A stretch of DNA of 14,521 nucleotides, taken from NCBI GenBank assembly GCA_035637175.1, contig DASPXS010000324.1, positions 1 to 14,521 on the forward strand. The letters are read 5' to 3'. Shown here in pieces: positions 1 through 6,552 of this stretch. The notes under the pieces are model-generated. The model did no database searches. It was not told the DNA's origin and worked only from the letters and a program-made list of their open reading frames with translations. Source of the stretch: AV2 sp035637175 (GTDB taxonomy: Bacteria > Verrucomicrobiota > Verrucomicrobiia > Limisphaerales > AV2). The translations under genes were made by a program, and so were the position numbers. Numbering within the stretch: position 1 is the stretch's first letter; each line of letters opens with the position of its first letter.

Positions 1-295
1 AGTTGACCGGCAAATCGAGCACGGTCGAGGTCAATTCGCCGTTCACAAACCGCTGGACTCGCCCCGTTGCTTTCTCGAGCACGAGCATATCATTGGCGCC
101 GATGAATGCCAGACTGGTGGGCGAGTCCAGGTTCGTCGTGATGGTGCGCACGCCCAAATGCGGATGGAGAAGGCGCGGACCGGTGCCTTGAGCCTGGCCG
201 TTCCATGCTGCGTGCGTCCCCACAATGAGAGCCGCGCAGAGAGTCGATTTCAAACCAGTGACCAGTTTTTTTTGTTCGCGAGTTTTCATAATCAT
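1..295 (-). CDS. PQQ-dependent sugar dehydrogenase (GSDH family), N-terminal part
   Basis: The first 98 codons are visible and the gene runs off the left edge. It begins ATG-ATT-ATG; the start may be 295 or 289, and no clear Shine-Dalgarno decides. Residues 1-9 are charged (KTREQKK), 16-36 form a hydrophobic stretch ending near GQAQG, which looks like a signal peptide, so the product is probably exported. Residues 54-98 contain the first propeller blade typical of glucose/sorbosone dehydrogenase-like proteins: a SPTSLAF motif, then NDMLVLEK, then GRVQRFVNG and TVLDLPVN. In the family, PQQ-bound enzymes oxidise sugars or alcohols in the periplasm, but many members have no known substrate. The catalytic His and PQQ ligands lie outside the window, so activity cannot be judged. 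It is on the same strand as the kinase-etherase gene, 203 bp downstream of it, and probably has its own promoter. Confidence 0.75.
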   Translation of the reverse strand, partial: MIMKTREQKKLVTGLKSTLCAALIVGTHAAWNGQAQGTGPRLLHPHLGVRTITTNLDSPTSLAFIGANDMLVLEKATGRVQRFVNGELTSTVLDLPVN

Positions 296-341
296 ATTAG
301 ATGAGAGCAGGGCATCGAACTCAGGGTTCCAGGCGGCCGGG

Positions 342-357
342 TGGGGTCTTCACCCCA
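342..357. repeat. Small hairpin in the 296-498 intergenic gap
   Basis: TGGGGT-CTTC-ACCCCA forms a perfect 6-bp stem with a 4-nt loop. There is no T-run on either side, so it is a weak candidate for a terminator of the kinase-etherase transcript on the minus strand. It may be chance in GC-rich DNA. Confidence 0.25.
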
Positions 358-392
358 TACCCGCAGCGAGGCGGGAAGGATGATTCGGAAAG

Positions 393-420
393 AAAAGGTG
401 TCCGTTCCGAAAGGTGTCGG
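393..420. repeat. Short direct repeat AAAGGTGTCSG (two copies)
   Basis: AAAAGGTGTCCG at 393-404 is followed by AAAGGTGTCGG at 410-420. The next 40 bp contain a second near-duplication, GGGACTGAACC then GGGACTGAACC-like text (427-449). The segment lies downstream of the kinase-etherase stop. Its function is unknown. Confidence 0.35.
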
Positions 421-498
421 TTTTTGGGGACTGAACCGGGACTGAACCTTTTCTCTCCTTTTTTCTTTTCACTGCGTCCGCGCTCGATCACTCCGGTG

Positions 499-2397
499 TC
501 ACGCCTTGGATTGCAGCCGTCGCCACGCTTCTTTCACGACCCAACCGGATTTTTCCAATGCTTCTTCGGCAGTTGCCGGGTCCACGGCGGCCAGTTCGCG
601 CACGATTCGCACGGCCCGGTCGCGCAGCTTCAGGTTGCTTGGATTCAGGTCCACCATCAGGTTGCTGATGACTTTGCCGGTCCGCACCATCGCCAGCGTG
701 GTGAGGATATTCAAAATCAGTTTCGTTGCCGTGCCCGACTTAAGCCGCGTGGAGCCGGTCAGGATTTCCGGGCCGACGTTCGGCGCAATGACGAGGTCGG
801 GCCGGTTGCGCCGGGGAATTTCCAGGTGCGGATTGAAGCAGAGCAAAATGGTTTTCGCGCCGCGCCTCTTTGCCGCCCACAACGCGCCCCAGACAAATGG
901 CGTCCGGCCGCTGGCGGCGATGCCGACGACCACGTCCCGGCGATTCACGTCCCGGAACTGGATCGCCCGCGCGCCGGCCGGCGCGTCGTCTTCGGCGCCT
1001 TCAACGGATTCCCACAAGGCGCGCTGTCCGCCGGCGATGATGCCTTGCACCCTATCGGGCGGAGCGCGAAAGGTGGGCGGACATTCGCTGGCATCCAGCG
1101 CGCCGAGCCGTCCGCTCGTGCCGGAGCCGATGTAGAACAACCGGCCGCCTCGCTGGAATGCGCGCGCGGTGAACTTCACTGCCAGCTCAATTCTCTTTCG
1201 TTCCGCAAGGATGGCCGGCGGAATTTTTTCGTCTTCGGTCAGCATCAGCATGATGGCTTCCGCGATGGAAAGTTTATCCAGGTTCATGGAGCGCGGATTG
1301 CGCTGTTCGGTCGGCGAACGCTGCAAGGATTCCAGCGAAGGGAAAGAGGGCCGGTCCAATGGGGAACGATCTGATGGGGAAGTCGGACGGTTGGCCCACG
1401 AGCCGGGGCTCGCGGGGACGTTCGCTCCAGCGTTTGGAAACTGGCGCTTGGCCAGTTCGACGGCGCCCCAGACACTCTCCCGCAGGAGCGGAGTCACGAC
1501 GCTGTTCGGCCAGGATTTGTGCAGGAGACCGGCGACCTTTTTTGCGAAGCGCGGCTGCCGGAGCAGCACCCCGCCGGCAAGGACGAACTGGACCGGCGCG
1601 CCGGGCTTTACGAGCCGTTGCGCGCAACTCACGGCGTCCCCGGCCAGGCTGTGGGCCGCCCCTTCCAAAATGTCCGCGGCGATTTTATCGCGATTGGACC
1701 ACGCGTTGAAGACTTCCACCGCCACTGCGGCGACGTCGTCTTTTCCGGCCTTTTGCACCCAACCGATCAAATCGTCGGGTTCATTGAGTTGGAGTTTGCG
1801 CAGTATCCGCCGGCCCAGTTCCGACCACTCGCCGTCCCGGTCGTAGTAATAAACGACGGCTTTCAACGCGCGGAGGCCGATTTCAAAAGCGCTTCCCTTG
1901 TCGCCGAGGATGTGGCCCCAGCCGCCGACCTTGGCGCTTTTGCCGTCGGCGGTTTGGCAGAAACAACATGAACCGGTGCCGCTCAAGACAAGCACACGGC
2001 AGGCTACAAGTTGCGCGTTGCGGCCGGTGCCGCGGGGAGCGGGTCGGGTCGGCGCGGTTTCCGCCGCCGCCAGCGCCGTTTCCAGATCGTTGGTCGCATA
2101 ACAGGGGACGTGCGGCCAGACTTTAGCCGCGGCGCGCAGAATACGTTTGCGGTCCGCTTCGGTGCGCGCGCCGGCCATGCCAATGGCGATCGCGGCCGGC
2201 TTCGGCAGGGCACTGGCAATGGCGCGATAATGACGCAGCAGTTGGGTATCGTCGAGCAGTCGCAGATTGGCGGGTCCGAATCTGCCCTGCCAAAAAATGG
2301 TCGGTTCATCTTGAGCGATGACAACGGAGGTGCGCGAGCCGCCGCATTCGATCCCGAGAAAGAGAGGTTCTGCGCTCGTTTCCGGACTTCTTGTCAT
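499..2397 (-). CDS. murQ: Fused BadF-type amino-sugar kinase / MurNAc-6-phosphate etherase (MurK-MurQ fusion)
   Basis: 632 residues with two enzymes. Residues about 11-320 are a BadF/BadG-family ASKHA kinase: phosphate-1 motif GIECGGSRTS (15-24), phosphate-2 motif LSGTGS (138-143), adenosine motif LAGGVL (273-278). Residues about 362-632 are a MurQ-type SIS etherase: TEQRNPRSMNLDKLS (363-377), GSGTSGRLGALDASECPP (424-441) with the catalytic Glu of DASEC, EGAED (466-470) with the second acidic residue, and GIAASGRTP (492-500). In this family MurQ splits MurNAc-6-P to GlcNAc-6-P and D-lactate, and MurK-type kinases make the 6-phosphate from MurNAc or GlcNAc. One cytoplasmic chain could therefore do both consecutive steps of peptidoglycan sugar recycling; the kinase substrate is inferred from the fusion. 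A Pro/Ser-rich linker (321-362) joins the halves. The MurQ half ends about 25 residues earlier than E. coli MurQ, losing the last helices. The start has only a weak upstream Shine-Dalgarno. Confidence 0.9.
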   Translation of the reverse strand: MTRSPETSAEPLFLGIECGGSRTSVVIAQDEPTIFWQGRFGPANLRLLDDTQLLRHYRAIASALPKPAAIAIGMAGARTEADRKRILRAAAKVWPHVPCYATNDLETALAAAETAPTRPAPRGTGRNAQLVACRVLVLSGTGSCCFCQTADGKSAKVGGWGHILGDKGSAFEIGLRALKAVVYYYDRDGEWSELGRRILRKLQLNEPDDLIGWVQKAGKDDVAAVAVEVFNAWSNRDKIAADILEGAAHSLAGDAVSCAQRLVKPGAPVQFVLAGGVLLRQPRFAKKVAGLLHKSWPNSVVTPLLRESVWGAVELAKRQFPNAGANVPASPGSWANRPTSPSDRSPLDRPSFPSLESLQRSPTEQRNPRSMNLDKLSIAEAIMLMLTEDEKIPPAILAERKRIELAVKFTARAFQRGGRLFYIGSGTSGRLGALDASECPPTFRAPPDRVQGIIAGGQRALWESVEGAEDDAPAGARAIQFRDVNRRDVVVGIAASGRTPFVWGALWAAKRRGAKTILLCFNPHLEIPRRNRPDLVIAPNVGPEILTGSTRLKSGTATKLILNILTTLAMVRTGKVISNLMVDLNPSNLKLRDRAVRIVRELAAVDPATAEEALEKSGWVVKEAWRRLQSKA

Positions 2398-2568
2398 CCA
2401 GTGAAGTATTTTCCGATCAGCCTCTTTTGCAAGGCCAATGGGCTGGTTGCGCCGGCTGGAAATGCCAGTGCCACCTCCGGCCCTGGTTCATCGTCCTGTC
2501 CGCGGGTCCCCAATCGCTCCGGAACCGGTTTTTTGAAGAAGGGAAGAAACCTGCGGGCGGATGGCCGC

Positions 2569-2799
2569 TCAATGGATCTGGCTGAGCAAATAAAGGAGGT
2601 AGGCAAACCCGGCTGAAGCGAGGGTGCCAACAACGATCGCCCATCGTACGAACTGCTGGTGCCGGCGGCGGTTCGAGCGGCCCATTCCGGGCAGAAGATA
2701 GTAGCGGTGTTCCTCTTTGTTTTTTCGCGTCCAGAACATAGCCGGTTTGCCGGCGGGTGTATAGACGATGTCATCGCGTTTGGCAAATCCGCAAATCAC
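2569..2799 (-). CDS. Small protein with one C-terminal transmembrane helix
   Basis: A 76-residue reading frame starting at GTG (2799). It is basic in the middle (FWTRKNKEEHRYYLLPGMG at 22-40, then SNRRRHQQF) and ends with one hydrophobic helix (about 52-72, WAIVVGTLASAGFAYLLYLL), followed by SQIH and the stop. The charge pattern suggests a cytoplasmic N-terminus and a C-terminal tail anchor. I do not recognise a named family, though short proteins with a YLLPGMG-RRR-helix layout seem familiar from Verrucomicrobiota. The frame stays open upstream to 3183, but that part runs through the palindromic repeats and is not protein-like. The alternative start ATG at residue 21 would lose the IVYTPAGKP segment, which looks coding. 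The gene lies 171 bp upstream of the kinase-etherase on the same strand; the gap 2398-2568 shows nothing clear. Confidence 0.5.
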   Translation of the reverse strand: MICGFAKRDDIVYTPAGKPAMFWTRKNKEEHRYYLLPGMGRSNRRRHQQFVRWAIVVGTLASAGFAYLLYLLSQIH

Positions 2800-2882
2800 G
2801 GCCGAAATTGACAGTGATGAGAGAGAACATTCGTCGTGGCGTGTCCCGGAAAATGCGGGGACTACCCGCGCGCAGACCTCTC

Positions 2883-2895
2883 CTACCCATGAACC
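2883..2895 (+). repeat. Right-end half copy of the GGTTCATGG/CCATGAACC element
   Basis: CTACCCATGAACC, then GT, is identical to the right end of the complete copy at 2952-3003. No matching left end is seen upstream; the sequence 2833-2880 is at most a distant match. Confidence 0.6.
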
Positions 2896-2908
2896 GTACA
2901 AAGCGCTC

Positions 2909-2946
2909 GGACAGATTCGTGTTGCATATGCGACATGAAATTGTCC
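2909..2946. repeat. 38-bp imperfect dyad centred on GCATATGC
   Basis: The outer arms GGACA (2909-2913) and TGTCC (2942-2946) are perfectly complementary, and the core GTTGCATATGCGAC is symmetric apart from one T-G pair. Four of the seven positions between arm and core also pair. The layout GACA-N7-GTYGCATATGCRAC-N7-TGTC is shared exactly with the 44-bp palindrome at 6553-6596. It could be a protein-binding site or a cruciform-forming repeat. Confidence 0.7.
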
Positions 2947-2951
2947 AATCG

Positions 2952-3003
2952 GGTTCGTGGTCCCAATGCGCGACGAAAAAGTCGTGAGGGCTACCCATGA
3001 ACC
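2952..3003 (+). repeat. 52-bp element with inverted ends GGTTCGTGG / CCATGAACC
   Basis: First complete copy. The left end continues TCCCAATGCG; the right end is preceded by GAGGGCTAC. Inside, CGAC-GAAAAA-GTCG forms a small stem. The second copy at 3078-3132 shares both ends and the flanking TCCCAAYGC and GAGGGCTWY text. It resembles a tiny non-autonomous repeat; no transposase for it is visible in the window. Confidence 0.75.
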
Positions 3004-3010
3004 GTCCTTT

Positions 3011-3055
3011 CGTCCTCGTCCTCGATCGGATGGCTTGGCTTCGAGGACGAGGACG
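3011..3055. repeat. Hairpin with GAGGAC hexamer arms
   Basis: Arm 3011-3025 is CGTCCTCGTCCTCGA and arm 3041-3055 is its exact reverse complement, with a 15-nt loop. The arms consist of tandem copies of a CGTCCT hexamer. A further CGAGGACGA copy lies at 3066-3074. The hairpin sits inside the spacer between the two full 52-55 bp elements. Confidence 0.85.
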
Positions 3056-3077
3056 ACGACGGGCACGAGGACGAACT

Positions 3078-3132
3078 GGTTCATGGTCCCAACGCATGCG
3101 GAAAAAAAGCGAAAGAGGGCTTTCCATGAACC
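3078..3132 (+). repeat. 55-bp element with inverted ends GGTTCATGG / CCATGAACC
   Basis: Second complete copy, with perfect 9-bp inverted ends at 3078-3086 and 3124-3132. It shares TCCCAAYGC after the left end and GAGGGCT before the right end with the copy at 2952-3003, and both are followed by GTCCT. The A-rich middle differs by small indels. Confidence 0.8.
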
Positions 3133-3176
3133 GTCCTGTGGACCGGAATGGTGAGGCCTCGACCCGCTCGGGACAC

Positions 3177-3214
3177 GGTACAAAATATGTTATAGCTATA
3201 ACAATAATTGTACC
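3177..3214. promoter_or_regulatory. AT-rich 38-bp dyad, candidate operator
   Basis: GGTACAA (3177-3183), 4 nt, TGTTATAGCTATAACA (3188-3203, a perfect 16-bp palindrome), 4 nt, TTGTACC (3208-3214). Both levels share the centre at 3195.5. The segment is strikingly AT-rich for this genome. Two nested half-site pairs on one axis fit binding by a dimeric or tetrameric regulator, but no regulator gene is visible here and the M28 start is 245 bp away. It may instead be another cruciform repeat like its neighbours. Confidence 0.5.
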
Positions 3215-3303
3215 CGTTTTCACTGAACCGTTGTTGAAGTCGTTCCGAGCCAGGCCTCGAATTTTTGGCCGATGGAGGCTGCTGCGAGTGCCGGACAGAG
3301 CTC

Positions 3304-3314
3304 GGTTCATGGTC
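3304..3314 (+). repeat. Left-end half copy of the GGTTCATGG/CCATGAACC element
   Basis: GGTTCATGGTC matches the left end of the copy at 3078. The sequence after it does not continue the element, and no CCATGAACC follows before the M28 gene. Confidence 0.5.
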
Positions 3315-3459
3315 GGTGAGCAGGTCCAATTGGAAGAGTGGGCTTCCCCTGATCCCGGCTGCGGCGTCCCCCGACTTTGGTCGCATGCGAAGGCTGTGTC
3401 CTCCTCGCCAAATTCTTCACTGCATTTGAGATGGTTTTCCGGCCTAATGACGCCGGGTT

Positions 3460-6453
3460 ATGAAATCAACTTTTCTGAAAATTCAACTCTGTCTCTGGCT
3501 GTGGTGGCTGGTTACCGCTCTTTCCGGGCAAACGGCGGAAACCAATTCGCCTGGCGAAGGGCAGTTCCTGTCGCGCATCCGCCAACTCACCTTCGAAGGT
3601 CGGCGCAGCGGTGAAGGTTATTTTTCGACGGATGGGAAGTCGCTCATTTTTCAGAGCGAACGCGAGCCGGGGAACCCTTTCTACCAGATTTACATCCTCG
3701 ATTTCGCAACCGGCGACTGTCATCGCCTCTCGCCCGGCACCGGCAAGACTACCTGCGCCTTTTTTCGTCCGCGCAGCGATGAGGTCCTCTTCGCCTCGAC
3801 ACACCTGGATGCGGAAACGGCGGCGAAACAGAAGGCCGAACTCGAATTCCGCGCCGCCGGCAAGGAACGCCGTTATTCCTGGGATTACGACGAGCGCTTC
3901 GACATTTTCGTCACCAGGCGCGACGGCAACGCGCTCCGTCGCCTGACCGATGCCCCGGGTTACGACGCGGAAGCGTCCTATTCGCCCGACGGCCGGAAGA
4001 TCGTGTTCTCCTCGCTGCGCGACGCCTATCCGGCCGAAAAGCTGTCCCCGGAAGACCGGAAGCGGCTCGAGACCGACCCGGCTTACTTCGGCGAGATTTA
4101 CATCATGAACGCCGACGGCACCGGCCAGAAGCGCCTCACCTTCACCCCGGGTTACGACGGCGGACCGTTCTTTTCGCCGGACGGCAGGCGCATTCTCTGG
4201 CGCCGCTTCGACACCAACGGCGTCAATGCCGACATCTATACGATGAAGACCGATGGCTCGGACGCGCGGCGGATCACGGACTTCGCATGCATGTCGTGGG
4301 CGCCTTATTCTCATCCTTCGGGCAAATATCTCGTCTTCACGGCCAACAAGCTTGGCTTTTCCAATTTCGAACTGTTCATCGTCGATGCCGCCGGCAGGCG
4401 CGAACCGGTCCAAGTGACGTTCACGGACGGCTTCGACGGACTGTCCACCTTTTCGCCCGACGGCAAAAAGCTGTGCTGGACGTCGAACCGCACCCCGGAC
4501 GGCAAATCGCAACTTTTCCTCGCGGACTGGGACCACAGGGCGGCGCTGACCGCGATCGGCGCGTCGCCCTCACGCGGCGCATTCGCGACACATCAGGACC
4601 GTGGTCCCGCTCGTGAGAGCATGGCTGACTCCCGCCCGAAAGCGGGCGCGACACCCCCGGTCGGCGCCTATGCCCCGGAAATCCGCATCGAGGACCTGCA
4701 CGGCGAAGTGGGCTACCTGGCGTCCGACGGACTCGAAGGCCGGTTGACCGGATCGAAAGGCGGCTGGCTCGCCGCGGAATTCATCGCCGGCCAATTGCGC
4801 CGTGCCGGCCTCAAGCCGATGAACCGGGAGAGAGGCTACTTTCAACCGTTTGAATTCAGTGCCGGCGTCAAGGTTGTCACCAATGACAACCGGCTCACGG
4901 TACACCCGGGAGCGATCGAGACGCCGACGGTGTTCGAGGTCGAAAAGGATTTCCGTCCGCTGTCGTTCACTTCCAACGGCGAATTCGAAGGCGAAGTGGT
5001 CTTTGCCGGTTATGGACTGACTGCTCCGGGCAAGGCGGGCGAAGGCTACAATTCCTACACCGGCCTGGACGTCACCAACAAAATTGTCCTGGTCCTGCGT
5101 TACGTGCCGGAGAACGTTGAACCAAAGCGCCGTCAGGAACTCAACCTTTATGCCGCCCTCCGCTACAAAGCCATGGTCGCGCGCGAGCACGGCGCCAAAG
5201 CCGTCCTCATCGTCACCGGCCCCAACTCGCCCAACCCCGGTGCGCTCGTGTCGCTCAGCTCCGACGGCAGCCTGTCCGGCTCGGACATCCTTGCGGCGTC
5301 CATCAACACGAACATCGCCGACGGGATCCTCGCCGGGAGCGGCAAGGACCTTAAATCGCTCCAGACCGCGCTTGACTCCGAAAGCCCGCACGCCGAAGGC
5401 GGCTTTATCATTCCGGAAATCAAAGTGAAGATCGCCCTGGCTGTGGAACGTGTCCGGAAGACCGACCGCAACGTGATCGGCCTCATCCCGCCCGCCAGGA
5501 AAGCCGCCGGGCCGACCGAATACGTCCTGCTTGGCGCGCATTACGACCACCTCGGCCGCGGTGAAAGCTCCGGTTCGCGGGAAACCGGCGAGGAGACGGG
5601 CCAGATTCACCATGGCGCGGACGACAATGCTTCGGGCGTGGCCGCGGTGCTGGAACTGGCGGCTTCCCTGGCCGACGAAGAAAAGCAAAAGCCCGACGAA
5701 TTCCGGCGCGGCGTCGCAGTGGCATTCTGGTCCGGCGAAGAGCTTGGGTTGCTCGGCTCGACTTATTTCGCGGAACATCCGTTGCTGGGACTCTCGAACG
5801 TCGTCGCTTATCTGAACTTTGACATGGTGGGCCGGCTGCGCGACAACAAGCTGACCCTGCAGGGCATCGGCTCTTCCAACAGGTGGCGCCGACTGATTGA
5901 AAAGCGCAACCTGGCGGCCGGCTTCGATCTGATCCTGCAGGACGACCCGTATCTGCCGACCGATACCACGGCGCTCTATCCGAAACAGATTCCGGTGCTG
6001 GCCTTCTTCACCGGCAGCCATGATGACTATCATCGGCCCACCGATGTCGCGGACAAGGTGAATTACGAAGGGTTGGAGCGCATCACGCGCTTCGCGCGCA
6101 GCCTCGTGCTCGACCTTGCCGCGGACGAGGCGCGGCCGGATTACGTGAAGGTCGAGCGCAGCGACCGGGGCGGCGGGCGCGACGCCCTGCGCGCTTATCT
6201 CGGCACCATCCCCGATTACACCACCGAAGTGAAGGGCGTCAAACTGTCGGGCGTGCGCGGCGGCAGCCCGGCGGAAAAAGCCGGCCTCCAAAGCGGCGAC
6301 ATCATTGTCGAGTTCGCCGGACAGAAGATCGCGAACATTTACGACTACACCTACGCGCTGGACGCCGTGAAGATCGGCCAGCCGGTGGACATTGTCGTCG
6401 AGCGCGAGAGCCGGCGCGTGACACTGAAAGCGACCCCGGAAGCGAGGAAATGA
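3460..6453 (+). CDS. Secreted M28 metallopeptidase with TolB-like propeller, PA and PDZ domains
   Basis: 997 residues. A signal peptide (1 to about 24, MKSTFLKIQL then a Trp/Leu core) implies export. Residues about 36-360 hold five TolB/PD40 repeats, for example YSPDGRKIVFSS (174-185), FSPDGRRILW (238-247) and FSPDGKKLCW (331-340). Residues about 405-640 contain a PA-like insert (GEVVFAGYG, NKIVLVLRY, HGAKAVLIVTGP). The M28 domain (about 660-890) keeps every expected metal and catalytic residue: GAHYDH (692-697), HHGADDNASG (717-726), SGEELGLLGS (758-767), NFDMVGR (786-792) and HDDYHRPTD (854-862). A PDZ domain ends the protein (about 925-990, SPAEKAGLQSGDIIVEF). M28 enzymes are zinc aminopeptidases or carboxypeptidases; the substrate here is unknown. 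Linker residues 368-400 are low-complexity and are encoded by three small hairpins. The start is the first ATG before the signal peptide; no Shine-Dalgarno is visible. The S10 peptidase follows 208 bp downstream. Confidence 0.92.
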   Translation: MKSTFLKIQLCLWLWWLVTALSGQTAETNSPGEGQFLSRIRQLTFEGRRSGEGYFSTDGKSLIFQSEREPGNPFYQIYILDFATGDCHRLSPGTGKTTCAFFRPRSDEVLFASTHLDAETAAKQKAELEFRAAGKERRYSWDYDERFDIFVTRRDGNALRRLTDAPGYDAEASYSPDGRKIVFSSLRDAYPAEKLSPEDRKRLETDPAYFGEIYIMNADGTGQKRLTFTPGYDGGPFFSPDGRRILWRRFDTNGVNADIYTMKTDGSDARRITDFACMSWAPYSHPSGKYLVFTANKLGFSNFELFIVDAAGRREPVQVTFTDGFDGLSTFSPDGKKLCWTSNRTPDGKSQLFLADWDHRAALTAIGASPSRGAFATHQDRGPARESMADSRPKAGATPPVGAYAPEIRIEDLHGEVGYLASDGLEGRLTGSKGGWLAAEFIAGQLRRAGLKPMNRERGYFQPFEFSAGVKVVTNDNRLTVHPGAIETPTVFEVEKDFRPLSFTSNGEFEGEVVFAGYGLTAPGKAGEGYNSYTGLDVTNKIVLVLRYVPENVEPKRRQELNLYAALRYKAMVAREHGAKAVLIVTGPNSPNPGALVSLSSDGSLSGSDILAASINTNIADGILAGSGKDLKSLQTALDSESPHAEGGFIIPEIKVKIALAVERVRKTDRNVIGLIPPARKAAGPTEYVLLGAHYDHLGRGESSGSRETGEETGQIHHGADDNASGVAAVLELAASLADEEKQKPDEFRRGVAVAFWSGEELGLLGSTYFAEHPLLGLSNVVAYLNFDMVGRLRDNKLTLQGIGSSNRWRRLIEKRNLAAGFDLILQDDPYLPTDTTALYPKQIPVLAFFTGSHDDYHRPTDVADKVNYEGLERITRFARSLVLDLAADEARPDYVKVERSDRGGGRDALRAYLGTIPDYTTEVKGVKLSGVRGGSPAEKAGLQSGDIIVEFAGQKIANIYDYTYALDAVKIGQPVDIVVERESRRVTLKATPEARK
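4596..4648. repeat. Three consecutive small hairpins inside the M28 coding sequence
   Basis: GGACC-GT-GGTCC (4596-4607), GCTC-GTGA-GAGC (4609-4620) and CGCCCG-AAAG-CGGGCG (4633-4648) lie in the 33-codon linker between the propeller and the PA/M28 part. The flanking domain-coding DNA shows no such density. This fits an old in-frame insertion of intergenic repeat DNA, though GC-rich chance pairing is possible. Confidence 0.35.
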
Positions 6454-6552
6454 GGCGGCTGATCTTGACCACGAATGCACACGAAGGGAATCGTGCCTTA
6501 GGCGAATTTCACGAATTGCCGCGAATGTAAACCCTGACGTTGCATAAAATTC

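Larger units (their letters stand above)
2800..3459. other. 660-bp non-coding, palindrome-rich region between divergent genes
   Basis: No convincing gene is present. From left to right it holds a half element (2883-2895), a 38-bp dyad (2909-2946), a full 52-bp element (2952-3003), a 15-bp-stem hairpin (3011-3055), a full 55-bp element (3078-3132), an AT-rich 38-bp dyad (3177-3214) and another half element (3304-3314). Bases 3315-3459, directly upstream of the M28 peptidase start, show no obvious repeat and no clear sigma-70 promoter. The region must hold the promoter of the peptidase and probably that of the small protein. Confidence 0.7.

Noticed and set aside
315..335. tRNA T-arm-like text near TCGAACTCAGGGTTCC
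   Set aside because: No acceptor, D- or anticodon stem can be built around it, and the T-loop bases do not fit.
1281..1289. Extra GGTTCATGG match
   Set aside because: It falls in the conserved SMNLDK codons of MurQ, without the flanking element sequence; chance match.
301..1374. 357-codon plus-strand frame opposite the murQ part
   Set aside because: Antisense to clear MurQ motifs; its product is Arg/Gly/His-rich with no recognisable domain.
2800..3310. Longer N-terminal extension of the small protein (open to 3183) and an overlapping frame (2771-3310)
   Set aside because: The translated extension consists of the palindromic repeats and is not conserved-looking protein.
2883..3314. CRISPR array
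   Set aside because: Only two full repeats of unequal length, spacers of very different size (56, 74 and 171 bp) that are themselves palindromes, and no cas genes.
6471..6530. Scattered CACGAAT motifs, also near 14036-14052
   Set aside because: They recur loosely but without fixed spacing or symmetry; too short to call a repeat element from this window.
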